Source: Rhizomys pruinosus
Lineage: Eukaryota; Chordata; Mammalia; Rodentia; Spalacidae
DNA length: 64,000 nucleotides
Direction: 5' to 3'
Assembly (NCBI GenBank): GCA_009823505.1
Contig: VZQC01013971.1
Location: 311,911 to 375,910, forward strand
Within the stretch, counting starts at the first letter, position 1, and each line of letters opens with the position of its first letter. Below, piece by piece: positions 48,131 through 58,070 of this stretch. The notes under the pieces were generated by a model, which was given only the letters and a program-made list of their open reading frames with translations, searched no databases and was not told the DNA's origin. Position numbers and translations under genes: made by a program.

Positions 48131-48282
48131 ACCACCAAATAGATGGTGATAAAGGGGCTCACAACTCTGTAAAGATTAAAATAATGAATAACAGAATTCA
48201 CAGAGGAGTAAGATTGATGTCTTAGCAATGATATTGGAAGTCTGTATGGATTTTTATTGGCATACATTCATCATTCAACAGA

Positions 48283-48540
48283 TATATATATATATATATA
48301 GTATATTTCATACATAATTTTTCAGTCCAATTTGGATACATTCCCTTCTCCCTGCCCCGCCCCCACCCCAGTTTATGCATTCTGTCATACGCGTCTTGCA
48401 TCTTTCTCTCAGTCTTTCCAAGGATTTTTTTTCTGCAGAAGCTTGTTGTTTTAGGCAGAATTTAACTGTAACAGTCAGTTCTTTGACCCAGTCCTTATGC
48501 TGTTTGTTGTTCCCTCCCCCTTATATTACTCCAAATTAGG
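48283..48540 (-). mobile_element. L1 3'-tail copy
   Basis: 'gtatatttcatacataattt', a C-rich block 'ctgccccgcccccacccc', 'atgcattctgtcatacgc' and 'ctgtttgttgttccctccc'. Same family as 37660-37925. Confidence 0.82.
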
Positions 48541-49004
48541 CCTATATAAACAACACATATGTATCAAAATTATGACCCCCAAGAATAAAGTTTATGTTAA
48601 TTCCAAAATATGTTTTGGGGTTCACATTTTTCCCTTTACTTTTATATTACTTTAGAATGTGAATACATATCTTCTACCCATATATGGTAATTACAATGTC
48701 TAAGTGTAAGTGGTAGGTCCATTCTAGAGCCAGTTAAGAGATTCACATTATAACAGCACAGTTGCTTTCAGATACAAAGAAATATAATAATAAAGTTGCT
48801 CAGCTTGCCTGCCAACTGGAGATTCGGTGTTAGCATCCACAAATAAGGGAGACCATTTGCCTTTTTTTTTTTTTTTCTGGGACTCTGTTACTTCACTTAG
48901 CATATATAACAGATTTATTTTGAGTTTCTATTGCCAGATGTTGTTCTAGGTAGTCTACACTTGTCAGAACAGAGACATTTGACCTTGTGGACTTTCATCA
49001 TTTT
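48541..49004. other. Unassigned AT-rich sequence
   Basis: May continue the L1 3' UTR upstream of the preceding tail ('tatggtaattacaatgtct'). Not certain. Confidence 0.35.
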
Positions 49005-49231
49005 TAAAATTTATTTATTTGTGTTTTTTTATGTGTATGAGTGTTTTTCCTGCATGTATGTAAGTTTACCATTTTAATGTAGTGCCCATTATGGGTCAGA
49101 AGAGGTCATCAGATTCCCCTGGAACTGGAATTTCAGATGTTGTTATCTGCCATGTGGATGCAAGGAACAGAACACAAGCACTCTACAAGAACAGCAAATG
49201 CTCTTTACTGTTGAGCCATCTCTTTAGCCCT
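49005..49231 (-). mobile_element. Older B2/B3 SINE
   Basis: 'tgtatgagtgtttttcctgc', 'ccctggaactggaatttcag' and 'gagccatctctttagccct'. Confidence 0.87.
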
Positions 49232-49318
49232 GGACATCCATTCTTGATAGGGGGTGCAGGCAATAACAAAGAGCTTAGGTATGGAAGTGATGTAGAATGC
49301 TGAAGATCTGAGCTAGAA

Positions 49319-49640
49319 AATAAAAATGAAATGTGGGCATAGCAAAGAAGTGGGGGGGGGCTATTCGCAGTTAAGGGCTATTGAGGACGAGTACCGTCAT
49401 TTTCTTCAGTGGTGCAGGCACTGATAAGTAACTCCTGTAAACAACTCCCCACAAAGCTTTGGGCAAGAAACTCTGATTAAACACACTGGATCACACATTT
49501 AAAAAATGTGTGAAAGTAGGAGACAGACTTGTTAGAAAGGAAAATTTTAGAGGAAGAGGTGCAAGATGAGAGAGGGGAAAGGGGGTTGAAAATAATTAAA
49601 ATGTATTGTAGGAATATACGAAAGTAAAGTAATTATTAAA
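49319..49640 (+). mobile_element. Probable L1 3' UTR
   Basis: 'gggcaagaaactctgatta' and the G-rich, then 'aaaatgtattgtaggaatat' ending resemble another rodent L1 3' UTR type. Confidence 0.45.
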
Positions 49641-49757
49641 TGTGTTTAGCATAAGCTTTATTAAGGAAGTGACCTTTGAGTCAGGCCAGTCATATTGAAA
49701 AGAGGAGTTGGAGAAAAACAGCTTCAAATAAGAACTATTTCAAAAAATTTTATCTTA

Positions 49758-49759
<2 letters not shown>

Positions 49760-49797
<38 letters not shown>
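49760..49797 (+). repeat. (GT)n microsatellite
   Basis: About 18 GT units. Confidence 0.97.
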
Positions 49798-49799
<2 letters not shown>

Positions 49800-49948
49800 A
49801 TGTATGTGTAGATACGTGAGTACCATAGCACGTGGGTGAAGGTCAGAAGATAACATTCAAGAGGTGGTCCTCTCCTTCACCATGGGTTCCAGGGATTGAA
49901 TTCAAGTCATTATTCTTGGCAAATGCTTTTACTTGCTGAGCCATTTCA
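49798..49948 (-). mobile_element. B3-like SINE
   Basis: 'gtgggtgaaggtcagaagata', 'tctccttcaccatgggttcc' and 'acttgctgagccatttc'. Confidence 0.75.
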
Positions 49949-49949
49949 A

Positions 49950-50147
49950 GTTTTTATTTGTGTGAGTGTATTGCCTGCATGTACATAAGTGCACCCATGT
50001 TGTGCAATGCCTGTGGAGGTCAGAAGAGGGTGTCTGATTCCTCTGGAACTGGAGATATGGATGGTTGTTAGCTGCCATGTGGGTGCTGGGAATCGAGTCC
50101 AGTACCCCTGCACGGTACCTTTAACTGCTGAGCCATCTCTCCAGCCT
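49950..50147 (-). mobile_element. B2/B3 SINE
   Basis: 'gtgtattgcctgcatgtac' to 'gctgagccatctctccagcct'. It lies end to end with the previous SINE. Confidence 0.9.
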
Positions 50148-50915
50148 AAATAATATATTTTAAATTGTATTCACTTCCTTGTTATTACTTTTTTGAAAGA
50201 TAGAAGAGAAGGAATGTGTTAGCTAGGATTTATTTTTAAATAAGAAATCTATGTAAGTCTCGAGTATGGACTATGTCTCCCTGCACAGGATCAATATACT
50301 ATTTGCAACAGTGCAGAATTTTGACACAGTCATTCAACTAGATGACAGAATTCCTTAGTACTTGTCTGTTGTTGCCAGGCCTGAAGGCTACTTCTATCAC
50401 CAAAGGGTCACCATAGTTAGAAATGATTCAGGGAATGGAAGGTGAGGTCTGGAATGATGGAAAAAACGTGTGTGTATGTGTGTGTGACTCTGGGGATTAG
50501 AGGTGGGAACTCTTAGAGGACAGTGATTTACATAGTAGCACATTATATTTATTCATTATCTCGAATGTGAATGGGTTGACATCCTTAATGTTGCTTCCAG
50601 TGTATTCTGCACACAGGATTCAATATTTCACCTGAAAGGTGGTACTAAGTCATAGCATTGATCCTTTAGGCCCATGCAGTGCTTTTTTTTTTTTTTTTTT
50701 TTTTTGGTAAGGTAGGATTTACTAGTGGCACAAGCTATGCAGACTGTTTTTTTCAGAAAGTCCCATTTATTAGAAAACTAAGTGGTCCTTATGGTTGCAT
50801 TTTGAAAAGGTTCCCCTCAGTGAGAAGTGACCAGAAGAAGTAAAGGGGAGAAGGAAACTGTTTCAAGATGCAGCAGCAGCTTTCCTAAAGTAGAGCATTG
50901 TAAGATAGACAGTTT
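50148..50915. other. Unassigned sequence with poly-T
   Basis: A T-run at 50683-50705. No family recognised on either side. Confidence 0.35.
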
Positions 50916-51146
50916 TCAAATATTTTATTTATTTTTATTTTACATGTATGAGTGTTGTTTTGCCTGCATGTATGTAAGTGCAGCACATGTTTGCAGTGCT
51001 GTGGAGGCCAGAAGATGGCATCTAAACCCTCGGAACTGTAGTTACGGAGGGCTGTGAGCCACCCACCATGCCTACATGGAAACTGAACCCAGGCCCTTTG
51101 CAAGAGCAGCCAGTGCTCTTAACCTCTGAGCCATCTCTGAAGCTCC
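50916..51146 (-). mobile_element. Older B2/B3 SINE
   Basis: 'gtatgagtgttgttttgcc', 'gctgtggaggccagaagatg' and 'tctgagccatctctgaagc'. Confidence 0.86.
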
Positions 51147-51657
51147 CAAAACAGACTCAAATTTTAAATCATGTTTCAGAATACATAAGTACACAATATA
51201 TTAAGTGGCTTCAGAAGGGTAATTTAAATCTTTGGTAATGTGGCTTTTGGAATCCAGATTTGAAGCCTGGCCTTAGATTAGCTACTTTGCTACCCTACAA
51301 AAAAAAAATTCATTACCAGAACCAGAAAGCCAGTGCTTATACAGCTGACCACTTCTTTCCTAAACAACTAGAAACAGGAACAAGTGCCTGAAGCAACCAC
51401 TTTCAAATACTGAACACCATGCAGACAGGACTGTGATCTAGAAGCAGAGACAAATGGATGAATCCCTGAGTGTACTTCTTGTAGGCATTTCTGGATCATA
51501 TGTAGTAAAGCGGTAACACGAATGCAGTGGTCTCAGTGAGAAGGAAAAGATGAGTTGAGAAAGACTGAAGTGTCTAGAGTTTGCAGAATAAAATTGCAGA
51601 AAAGTAACTTTAGAAGTTTCTGTAATGATCCTTCTGTTTATATTGCTAAATATTAAG
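51147..51657. other. Unassigned sequence
   Basis: Nothing recognised. Confidence 0.35.
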
Positions 51658-51826
51658 CCAAAGAAGAAGAGTAAGAGAAAGAAAAAGGATGAGGGCGAAA
51701 GAGAAGTTGAGGAAGAGGAGGAGGAGGAGGAAGAAGAAGAGGAAAACAAGGAGGAGGAGGAGGAGGAGGAGGAGGAGGAGGAGGAGGAGGAGAAGGAGGA
51801 GGAGGAGGAGTTGGATAAGGAGGAGG
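51658..51826 (+). repeat. Purine tract, (GAG/GAA)n
   Basis: About 170 bp almost free of pyrimidines, mostly GAG and GAA triplets. It gives a glutamate-rich frame at 51625-51861 and an arginine-rich one at 51689-51895. Neither has a non-repeat domain, so I treat both as by-products. Confidence 0.95.
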
Positions 51827-52178
51827 CAGATTACAGCTGGAGCAGTTCCCTTACTTCATAGCAACCTCTCAGTTATGTGTTCCAAGCAGCCATAGTAGAG
51901 TCTGTCCTGAATATTCAGGGTTTCAAAAGAGTCTCAAATGTCATAAACCTCAGAATAACCAAAGTGATTTGTAAGTTCCTTAGCCAGTGCACAGGAAAAT
52001 GTTCATCACTTTTTCTTTAGGGAGAAAGCAAAGTCAGGCAATCATCGACATAAAATTCAGTGCCTAGCATATGACTGAAAACATTATAAATATAAAGAAA
52101 GTGTGTCCCTTTACCAGGAGAAAAAATCCCATGCAGATGTATAATTACTAGAGGAGTGAAATTACAAGACTCGGATCT
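51827..52178. other. Unassigned sequence
   Basis: Nothing recognised. Confidence 0.35.
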
Positions 52179-52420
52179 TGGGGACTGGAGAGATGGTGCA
52201 GCAGTTAAGAGCACTGGCCGCTCTTGAAGAAGACTTGGGTTCCATTCCCAGCATCCACATGGTAGCTAACAACTGCCTGTAACTCCAGTTTCAAGGGAAT
52301 CTGACACCTTCTTTTGACTTCTGCAGGCATTCCATGACACAGGTGTACTTACATATATGCAAGCTATACACTCATGAACATAAAATAAAAATAACAAATA
52401 AAATATTTTTAAAAAAGAAG
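52179..52420 (+). mobile_element. Older B2/B3 SINE
   Basis: 'ggggactggagagatggtgc', 'ctgtaactccagtttcaag' and 'gaacataaaataaaaata'. Confidence 0.89.
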
Positions 52421-52916
52421 ACTAAGACCTTCAAAGATAGATTTGAATTCCTCACAGAAATCCAGCGTGAGTGCTGTTCAGCAGTCTTCTCAGGAGGAAA
52501 GGAGGCTTGGGAGACTCCAGGGTAAGGGAAAGGTCACATGTCTGGTAAAGAGACACCTGCAAGAGTCTGGAAGGCCCTTCCCCAGTGTTGTGAAAGGAGT
52601 GAACACATGCTGGGGAGGAGCCTCTGACCAAGCTGGTCAGCTGAGAGAGACTGCCCTTTAGCTCCCTGCCAGTAGGGTGGAGAGCTTCGGAGAGCTTCAG
52701 GGTGCAGGGTGGGAGTCCTCTTCTGTGTTGAGTGTCCCACCTTGGTGATGCAGCTGCTTCTCTAAGTCATCTCTGCTCCTTGTAAGTAAGCCCTCAGCCA
52801 TACCCCAGTTAGTTACTGCAGTTAGTTGCTGCAGTAAAACACTGGTTCCCCAAGTTGGACATTGGTGCAGTTGCTATTTTGGTCTATTGTGGGTTTCCTT
52901 TCTGGGTTGTGTAAAC
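52421..52916. other. Unassigned sequence
   Basis: A G/C-richer stretch with short overlapping frames. No motif recognised. Confidence 0.35.
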
Positions 52917-52920
52917 TCTT

Positions 52921-52955
<35 letters not shown>

Positions 52956-52963
52956 GTGTCTCT

Positions 52964-53008
<45 letters not shown>
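52917..53008 (+). repeat. (TCTCTG)/(TC)n then (GT)n microsatellite
   Basis: About 47 bp of TC-rich hexamer-like repeat followed by about 45 bp of GT. Confidence 0.96.
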
Positions 53009-53010
<2 letters not shown>

Positions 53011-53399
53011 TCTCTCTGGGAAAGGGTTGTCACATAACAGAAGGGAATAAAAGTCGAATTTCCCAAATGGAAAAAGTGGAACTGAAAAATAATATCAGAA
53101 ATAGAAAACACACTGGAGGATATTAAAGTTGGCAAACATGAGAGGAAAACAATTGATTGTTTTACATGTAATGAAATCCAAACTGAAGCACAGAGATCAG
53201 AACATCTGAAAACAAGGAACAATGTCCAAAAGTCTAAAGTGTATTGCTGGAGTCCCAGAAGAGAGAGGAACTTAAATATTTGAATCAACAAAGGCTTAAA
53301 AATCCAGGTACCCTAAACATCTTTAAATGTAATTAATTGTTTGACAAAATTTTCAAGTACTACTTGCTTATACAAAACAATGTCTAAACTGGTTATTTA
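53009..53399. other. Unassigned sequence
   Basis: Nothing recognised. Confidence 0.35.
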
Positions 53400-53413
53400 A
53401 AAGTCTTATTTGT

Positions 53414-53661
53414 GGGCTGGAGAGATGGCCTAGGGGTTAAGAGCGCTGACCGCTCTTACAGAGGACCCGGGTTCGATCCCCAGCACCCACATGGCGGCCG
53501 AGAACCGTCTGGAACTCCAATTCCAGGAGAACTCCAGTTCCAGGGGAATCCGAGACCCTCTTCTGACCTCCGCGGCATTGCACGACACGGGTGCACAAAC
53601 CTGCATGCAGACAGTACATTCATACACATACAGAAATAAATAAAAATTAAAAAAAAATTTT
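53414..53661 (+). mobile_element. Young B2/B3 SINE, 17-bp-duplication subfamily
   Basis: Near-consensus, both blocks, intact B box. Perfect duplications aaagtcttatttgt lie at 53400-53413 and 53662-53675. Confidence 0.97.
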
Positions 53662-53699
53662 AAAGTCTTATTTGTTAAACACCTGCTACCTTGGAGTTT

Positions 53700-53861
53700 C
53701 TTTTTTCTTTTTTTTTTTTTCTTTGAGACAGGGTTTTCCTGTAGCTCCAGCTGTCCTGGAACTCGATATGCAAATCAGGCTGGCCTTGAACTCCTAGAGA
53801 TCCACCTGCCTCCTCCTCCCAAGTGCTAGGATTAAAGGTGTGCACCATCACACCCCGCTTG
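53700..53861 (-). mobile_element. B1 SINE
   Basis: T-rich tail, 'gagacagggttttcctgtag' to 'gtgcaccatcacaccccgc'. Confidence 0.92.
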
Positions 53862-54899
53862 GGTTTGCTTTCTAAAATGATTGCTTTAAAGTATCTCTTT
53901 TTTGTTTACTTTAAAAATATTTTGGTTTCCACATTTGGTTTTGCCGTCAGGCTTTCCTTTCAGACCTCTCAAGTTTAATTCTTACCCTTTGTTGTTAAGA
54001 TTTACTCAGAGAGATGTTCCTTTTGTTTTACTTAAATGGGGGTCTCTGAACTTGGGAGAGCTCCCCCAGGCTCCTGGAGACGGCCACCTGGCAACCGTGC
54101 TTTTGCTCTTAGAACTAATCCCCAAGATGCTCTAAGCCATCTCTTTCCTCCAACAAAACATCCTGAAACAAAACAACTACAGTGTTTCAAAATAACTACC
54201 TTTAAATTTTATTATATTTATTTTATTTTATAAAATTGCTATATACTTTTATGTATACACTGAACAACCTCTAGACACCTGAGAATTCACTCAATCTGCT
54301 CTCTACAGCGTCTCTTCTTAGGTGTTGGACTATAATACATTTTATGTCTGTTTCCTTTGGAGCCCCCTACCCCCACTTCTGACAAAGGCCATCCTGGGCC
54401 TGAGGTACTGCTGTCTGTCACAGACTGCCAACTCCAGGGACTTGCCAAGCAGACCCATCTGCCCCTGTGACCAGTGTACTTGAGCTTTCCTCTCTCATCC
54501 TTTCTAACTTCCTACATATCACTATAAAAAAGTAAACCCTAAACAACTGTAATTGTATGTTTAATAACAGTGTATATGGCTCTGTTCAATATAGCTACTA
54601 TGAGAATAAAAAATACTCATATATAAAAATATATAGAAATATATGTGCATCTATGTATGTACATATGCATATATAGTACTGTTGCTTTTAAATTTTTCTT
54701 TTGTACATACTTATAAAATATACAAAAATCAATCAGACCATTAATGGACACAGATATGTATTGGGTTACTTATGGCTACTAATGATATCCTTAATGTTTC
54801 TCTGTATTGTATTATATTATACAAATACTTTTAATATTGAATCCTTCCCATAACAAAATAATTTAACTCAAGAAAAACTAGGCTTTACCTCCTGGAACC
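53862..54899. other. Unassigned sequence
   Basis: A GC-richer patch at 54040-54130 and AT-rich sequence after 54180. No gene or family recognised. Confidence 0.35.
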
Positions 54900-55754
54900 A
54901 GATGAGATGGTCCAAAAGAAAACAGGTTTGGTGAGCTTGTTCTAAATCCCAATCAACTTATTTCCTTTCTATAGGGATGTAAGAACTATAACTCGGAGTC
55001 TGGGGGATGGGTGGAAAAACAAACTTCATCTATTTCTAGTAAAACAGCCTTCATTTAAGACAGACCTAATAAGTATTGCTTTAAGTTCATTTCCTGGGCT
55101 ATTCTGACTTAGCCTACAATGTTAAATATCACTTTTTCTGACTTAGGCCCACTCTATCTACATTACCTAGATAGCCCTTTATGTACCTATATATCCCTAG
55201 TCAAGATTTATTTTTATATTTTTGTTCAAATGTTATTTACATATTATACAGTAATTAAAAGCACCAAATTAATACAACGAACCTTCTTGGAGGTTGAATA
55301 ACCATATTCAAAATCCCATACTAATTTAGTCAAAGGGACTTAAGAGACAGCTTTGTTCCTTGCACTCCAAGGTTTACTAAGTTCAAGCAGACGATGGGGT
55401 ATCTCGAGATGTCCTATAACTGTGATGAGTCACCAGTCCTTATGTTCAAAGAGGTCATAAAGACCCCACTAAAGGGACTCAAACCAGTGTTCAGTGTACA
55501 AACAGGAGTGTCAGCACAGAGCCAAACAAAGCCCCAGTCTACAAGAACTTCTGGCTTCTCCTCACATAGATGGAACTAATAAAACCAAAAGCCGAAGGAG
55601 CCAGGACTCCCCTTAAAGCCTGAATGAACCCTAAGGACCAAATCCTCAACCAACCTTAACAATAAACATAAATTAATTTATCTGAGCTAATTGTATGGTT
55701 TAGACACTCCCAACAGGAACATATAACCAAAAATAAACTAATTTGTAATCCTAT
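54900..55754 (+). other. Possible decayed retroviral env upstream part
   Basis: Lies directly upstream of the env relic and shares its base composition. I see stretches such as 'gggggatgggtggaaaaac' but no motif that proves retroviral origin. No open frame. Confidence 0.25.
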
Positions 55755-56002
55755 CACCTCAGAAACAGGTGGGATCTGCTGCATACTGAGAAGAAATACT
55801 GCTTCTATATCAACCTGTCACAACTACCTGGGGCTCACGACTAATGCCCCTCACAGGACCCATCTTCAGGGTTTTCTTGGGCCTCATATTTGGGCTCTGT
55901 GTACTGAAACTTCTTTCCAATCTGTTATGGAAAAGAATGCAGGACCTCACCTCCTCCACCCTTACCCAGCTATTCTTGACCGAGGAATGCCAGCCTTTCT
56001 GA
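55755..56002 (+). pseudogene. Endogenous retrovirus env (transmembrane subunit) relic
   Basis: C-terminal remnant of a retroviral envelope transmembrane subunit, which anchors Env in the membrane. Seen directly: a cysteine-rich segment at about 55771-55815 like the CX6CC motif of gammaretrovirus-type Env, with one cysteine codon changed to Tyr before 'CFYIN' and a 1-base frame break. A second frame is open from 55844 to the stop at 56000-56002 (53 codons including the stop) and begins 'MPLTGPIFRV'. It has a hydrophobic anchor of about 25 residues followed by a basic, tail-like end. A Trp codon at 55829 precedes the anchor. The two parts lie about a dozen codons apart instead of several dozen, so an internal deletion is likely. 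Not functional. The ERV class is inferred from the motif type. Confidence 0.7.
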
Positions 56003-56922
56003 GCCGTGGAGATGGAGGAATCCAGGAAAGAATTGCTCTGCCCCGAACATAAAAAATAAATAAATAAAAACTTGATAAACTCAGATATGGACACCCCTAA
56101 AAGATAGTTGTCTTTTTCCCCTCATCGCCCAAATGCCAGCTGAAAGTAGTTAAAGAGAAAGGTGTCAGCCCTTGGCCTACCATGCCCTCTTTTTCTTTAT
56201 GCCGCCGGGTCTGGAATAGATAGAATGTGTGAATAACAGAAGGGCCATAAGCTTCATTAAGGAGGCCATAGAGTCATAAATCCCCGGAAATGGCTAACTG
56301 GCCCCGAATTGGCAGCTGGTCAGGCTAAAAAGCCTTAAACCAGTCACTCCCACGACTGAGGTACTCTGTTTAGGGAGCAACCTGTCTCATGGCCTTGAAA
56401 TACTGGCCTGCTCATCCGGAGAAGCAATCTTAAAAGAAGACTTTCAATTACAAGGACATTGCACGTTGGCATCAAACCCATTCCAGCTGGGCTCACTGAA
56501 GAAAATCTTCCACCTCTCTTCATTAGGTTGTAGATGATCCTTTTTATGATCAATGGAGTATCTGTCATACACTGCTGTATACTTATTCTGATAGAGTGTA
56601 TACTCTTTGCCTGTTGGTTACGGGTCCGGCTCTGGTTCTTACTTAACTCCAAACTCCTTTCCCTGTCCAAAAATCTAACAATTATAGACTTCCCTTCAGA
56701 GAAGTACTATAAAACACAGAACACTGAAATGGTATCTTTGAATATGCAAAGTAAAATTTGATTTTTCTAATATTCTATTTCCAACGAAGAGGGTTTTTTG
56801 TTGTTTGTTTGTTTGTTTGTGTAAGACGTAGCAGTGATAGCATGCTCCAACACAGTTGAAAGCAATTTGTTACCAACAGAGGAAAATTTCAATAGATTAT
56901 GTAGCTTCTATATGAGACTGTT
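56003..56922. other. Region after env relic, possible LTR
   Basis: Where a 3' LTR would be expected. I see no clear TG...CA boundaries, polypurine tract or TATA/AATAAA pair that I would assign. Frames at 56344-56670 (minus) and 56534-56761 (plus) show no known motif. Confidence 0.3.
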
Positions 56923-56937
56923 GAAAGTGAAGTTCTA

Positions 56938-57321
56938 CAACAGCAGGGCCTTATTGCCTCTCTTCCTGCAGATATCCCAGTTTGACTCATTTGATCAACT
57001 TGATTGAACATACAAGCCCCCCCTGCTGGATGGTGGGACCCATGAGCTGTGTGGGTTTGGGCACAACTGCTCGCAAATTGGTTTTACATGAAGGATGCTT
57101 GTACTCACAAACTATCACCTATTGTTAAAAAAAATGGAAACAAAACAAAACAAAAAAAACAGAAAGATGCAGAAATGTTATGGCAGAATGCATGATCTGG
57201 GATGGGTAGGGGTGGGGTGGGGTGAAGGGAAGGGGATATATTCCTGAACTGAATTGGAAAATGATGTATGAAATACACAAAGCATCAATAAAAAAAATTA
57301 ATTAATTAATTAAAAAAAAAA
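56938..57321 (+). mobile_element. 5'-truncated L1 3' UTR with target-site duplication
   Basis: 384 bp ending in 'gtatgaaatacacaaagc' and 'atcaataaaaaaa'. It contains a G-rich tract (57201-57235) typical of rodent L1 3' UTRs. Perfect 15-bp duplications gaaagtgaagttcta lie at 56923-56937 and 57322-57336. Confidence 0.92.
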
Positions 57322-57385
57322 GAAAGTGAAGTTCTAGATAGAGTGAAGTGGGAAAGCAGGCTAAGAAACTAAGAATATTGAAGTT

Positions 57386-57630
57386 GGGGCTGGAGAGATA
57401 GCCTAGCTGTTAAGAGCACCGACTGCTCTTGCAGAGGACCCGGGTTCAATCCCCAGCACTCACATGGCGGCTAAGAACCGTCTGAAACTCCAATTCCAGG
57501 AGAATTCCAGTTCCAGGGGAATCCAAGACCCTCTTCTGACCTCCGCGGCATTTCATGACACGGGTGCACAAACCTACATGCAGACAGTACATTCATACAC
57601 ATGCAAAAATAAATAAAATAAAAAAAAAAT
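57386..57630 (+). mobile_element. Young B2/B3 SINE, 17-bp-duplication subfamily
   Basis: Near-consensus with both blocks. Perfect 12-bp duplications aatattgaagtt lie at 57374-57385 and 57631-57642. Confidence 0.97.
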
Positions 57631-57900
57631 AATATTGAAGTTGTAGTGACTGGTAATGACCAGGTTTATGTTCAGGACCATAGGAGTGGGATTTCTCTTA
57701 AAAATGGTTGATTGGAGAAATAACACACAACTGAGGGAAATATATTCACAGAAGATGTAATTTTGGTTATAAAAGAGGTGACACCTGCCCTTTTCCAACT
57801 ACAAGACTGGAGACATTACTTAGAGGTTCTGTCTATATTTGTTTTCCTAATGTGACTTGTATTTTCTATTTCAAGTTCAAGGTCAATAGTTGACAATCTT

Positions 57901-58054
57901 ACAGGACATGTATGGCAGAGTGCAGGGGCTCTGCCATACATGTCCTGTGGGGTGAGGGGCATGGAAAGGGAAGTGATTCTAGATTTTATTGAGAAATGAT
58001 GTATAACCTATGAAAAAAGTTTAATAATAAAATAAAAAATTATTTATATTAAAA
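57901..58054 (+). mobile_element. Short L1 tail starting with a perfect hairpin
   Basis: 154-bp insertion with L1-tail landmarks ('gtggggtgaggggcatgg', 'gagaaatgatgtataacc') and an A-rich end. It is flanked by perfect 16-bp duplications aatagttgacaatctt at 57885-57900 and 58055-58070. The first 20 bases (57901-57920) are the exact reverse complement of 57929-57948, with an 8-base loop. Confidence 0.93.
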
Positions 58055-58070
58055 AATAGTTGACAATCTT

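Noticed and set aside
51625..51861. Glutamate-rich open frame
   Set aside because: It is the translation of a GAG/GAA microsatellite, with a parallel arginine-rich frame in another phase and no non-repeat domain.
56003..56340. 3' LTR of the env-bearing provirus
   Set aside because: No convincing polypurine tract, TG...CA ends or promoter/polyadenylation pair could be seen.
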